DNA of 7,983 nt, from positions 1 through 7,983 of the forward strand of contig JAUIFT010000080.1 in the NCBI GenBank assembly GCA_030430345.1. Reading direction: 5' to 3'. A model generated the notes under the pieces. That model ran no database searches. It was not told the origin of the DNA and saw nothing but the letters and a program-made list of their open reading frames with translations. The first letter of the stretch is position 1; each line of letters starts with the position of its first letter. This document shows positions 6,840-7,983 of this stretch, piece by piece. The DNA is from Calditrichia bacterium (GTDB taxonomy: Bacteria; Calditrichota; Calditrichia; RBG-13-44-9; J042). The translations under genes and the position numbers were made by a program.

Positions 6840-6888
6840 TATACTATCACAGCCGTATTCACCTTATCAAACAGTAAATAGTGATAGT
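6840..6888. promoter_or_regulatory. Inverted repeat upstream of the hydrolase gene, possible operator
   Basis: ACTATCAC (6843-6850) and GTGATAGT (6881-6888) are perfect 8-bp inverted repeats 30 bp apart. Two further pairs plus one more occur outside a single mismatch (6839-6841 with 6890-6892). The left arm overlaps TATACT (6840-6845), a fair -10 box, although I see no good -35 at the right distance. The right arm ends 21 bp before the start codon of the hydrolase gene, so a bound protein or an RNA hairpin here could control it. Confidence 0.3.
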
Positions 6889-6909
6889 TTAATGTGAAAT
6901 GGAGCGCTG

Positions 6910-7704
6910 ATGAAAATGAAACAGATTCTCTGGATAATTGGGGTTGTATTGTGCACTGGTTTGCCTGGATGCGTGGAAAGCAGGGACGCAGCTACGGAGA
7001 GTGCTGGCAGTAATGAAATTAATTTTGTAACAGCCGATAGTGTGCAAATTATTGCTGATTTATATGTAAGCAACAAAACAGCGCCGACCATTTTACTCTT
7101 TCATCAAGGCGGGTCAAATGCCAGGGCGGAGTATGTAACAATCATCCCCCGCTTAATGGAAAAAGGGTATAACATAATAGCTATCGATCAAAGACGGGGG
7201 GGACAACGGTATGGCAGCTACAACCGAACCATTGCCAGGATGCCGGAAAGCAATTTCAGTTATTGTGATGCTTATGCGGACCTTGAAAATACCCTTGATT
7301 ACCTGATTAGATCAGGATTTTCCGGAAGTAAAATATTATGGGGAAGCAGTTATAGTGCCTCCCTGGCGATTAAACTGGCAAACAATCGGCCTGAAGCGGT
7401 GGATGCTGTTTTAGCGTTCTCTCCTGCCTCGGGCGGCCCGATGGAGGGATGCCGGCCGGATGAGTATTTTGAAACCCTGCAAGTTCCCCTGCTTTTATTA
7501 AGACCAAAGGGGGAAATGGAAATAGCGAGTGTACAGGCACAATTTGATTTGGCCCGGGAAAACAATCATCAGGTTTATATTGCTGAAAATGGCGTGCACG
7601 GTTCGTCAATGCTTGTCGCCAAACGGGTTAAAGCTGACGTCGCTGAAAACTGGCAAATTGTTGAATCATTTATATCGAGTGTCATTGAAGCGCGTGAAGA
7701 ATAA
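6910..7704 (+). CDS. Alpha/beta-hydrolase lipoprotein (serine esterase-like)
   Basis: The product has 264 residues. Seen: a lipoprotein signal with lipobox LPGC, so Cys21 is the likely lipidated N-terminus. Then comes the hydrolase core: FHQGGSN at 64-70 (oxyanion-hole strand), IDQRRGG at 92-98, the nucleophile elbow WGSSYSA with Ser147 at 144-150, and a C-terminal His230 in GVHGSS. Known: this is the order of a dienelactone-hydrolase/serine-esterase fold acting on ester or peptide bonds. The elbow is G-x-S-x-S, not G-x-S-x-G. The position after strand 7 has PKGEMEI (199-205) with no Asp, so E202 or E204 may be the acid residue. The start has GGAG (6901-6904) five bases upstream. The upstream gap of 182 bp suggests its own promoter, and the histidine kinase gene follows after only 9 bp. 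Substrate unknown. Confidence 0.88.
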   Translation: MKMKQILWIIGVVLCTGLPGCVESRDAATESAGSNEINFVTADSVQIIADLYVSNKTAPTILLFHQGGSNARAEYVTIIPRLMEKGYNIIAIDQRRGGQRYGSYNRTIARMPESNFSYCDAYADLENTLDYLIRSGFSGSKILWGSSYSASLAIKLANNRPEAVDAVLAFSPASGGPMEGCRPDEYFETLQVPLLLLRPKGEMEIASVQAQFDLARENNHQVYIAENGVHGSSMLVAKRVKADVAENWQIVESFISSVIEAREE

Positions 7705-7713
7705 ATTCAGACT

Positions 7714-7983
7714 ATGAACAACCATTGGATATTCTGCTCGATCTGGCATAAACTGGCGGCCGGATTTATTTTCTGGTCCCTGGTTGGATTGTTTTTCTCC
7801 ACCTATGCCTACTTCTATTTTTCCTATCATCAGCCCGGCTATACTTTTGTTGATGCGCTGAAAGGCACACTGCCGCAATGGTATGTTTGGGGCGGGCTGG
7901 CGCCGTTGATTGTTCGCCTGGATAAAATTGCCGCCAGTGGGAAAGACCGGATTTTTCAACGGGCGCTGATGCACATTCCCTTT
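7714..7983 (+). CDS. LytS-type sensor histidine kinase, N-terminal membrane part (cut by the window edge)
   Basis: The first 90 residues are visible and the frame is open at the right edge. Seen: a short cytoplasmic start, a transmembrane segment at about 13-36 (AAGFIFWSLVGLFFSTYAYF), a loop, then TLPQWYVWGGLAPLIVRLDK at 52-71. The W-Y-x-W-x-x-L-A-P-L-I pattern is typical of the membrane region in LytS/YpdA-like kinases (His_kinase family PF06580). Their catalytic domains would lie beyond the window. The ATG at 7714 is the first start after the in-frame TAA of the hydrolase gene, nine bases downstream. The Shine-Dalgarno is weak (GAAGA), which suggests translational coupling. It is a possible partner of the LytTR regulator at 3437-4228, but a closer regulator could lie just outside the window. 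Confidence 0.8.
   Translation, partial: MNNHWIFCSIWHKLAAGFIFWSLVGLFFSTYAYFYFSYHQPGYTFVDALKGTLPQWYVWGGLAPLIVRLDKIAASGKDRIFQRALMHIPF

Overview
The window looks like chromosomal DNA from a Gram-negative-type environmental bacterium. Five of its seven genes encode proteins with export signals or membrane anchors, and most starts have a clear Shine-Dalgarno sequence. The protein types are Ycf48/BNR-repeat secreted proteins, PKD/IPT lipoproteins and LytTR two-component regulators. This mix is common in the FCB superphylum outside the classical Bacteroidetes (for example Calditrichota or KSB1-like lineages). That placement is inference from protein style only; the window has no rRNA or marker gene.

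Left part, minus strand (1-2235): a PKD/IPT-domain surface protein (745-2235) is followed 45 bp downstream by a secreted Ycf48-like repeat protein (1-699, running off the left edge). The repeat protein has five blades at an exact 41-residue period. A hairpin with a U-run overlaps the stop codon of the first gene, so transcription between the two may be attenuated. A gap of about 530 bp (2236-2765) upstream holds no convincing gene, but has a small cluster of GTAACG motifs near the PKD/IPT gene.

Middle (2766-4425): a DUF1203 gene (2766-3239, minus) and a LytTR response regulator gene (3437-4228, plus) diverge from a 197-bp shared upstream region. Downstream of the regulator come an unusual heptamer-flanked 16-bp palindrome (4246-4297) and a short intrinsic terminator (4345-4364).

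Right part, plus strand (4426-7983): two exported proteins of carbohydrate-binding or carbohydrate-active style come first. One is a concanavalin-like plus galactose-binding-like protein (4426-5586) and the other a right-handed beta-helix protein (5645-6727). An alpha/beta-hydrolase lipoprotein follows (6910-7704). Nine bp later begins the N-terminal membrane region of a LytS-type sensor histidine kinase (7714 to the right edge).

A cautious reading is a cell-surface and signalling neighbourhood: secreted carbohydrate-related proteins flanked by a LytTR regulator on one side and a LytS-type kinase on the other. Whether those two are a cognate pair cannot be decided here. I found no phage, transposon, CRISPR, tRNA or rRNA, and no clearly new defence or biosynthetic system. 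The most unusual items are the heptamer/palindrome repeat, the perfectly phased repeat protein and the uncharacterised secreted pair.
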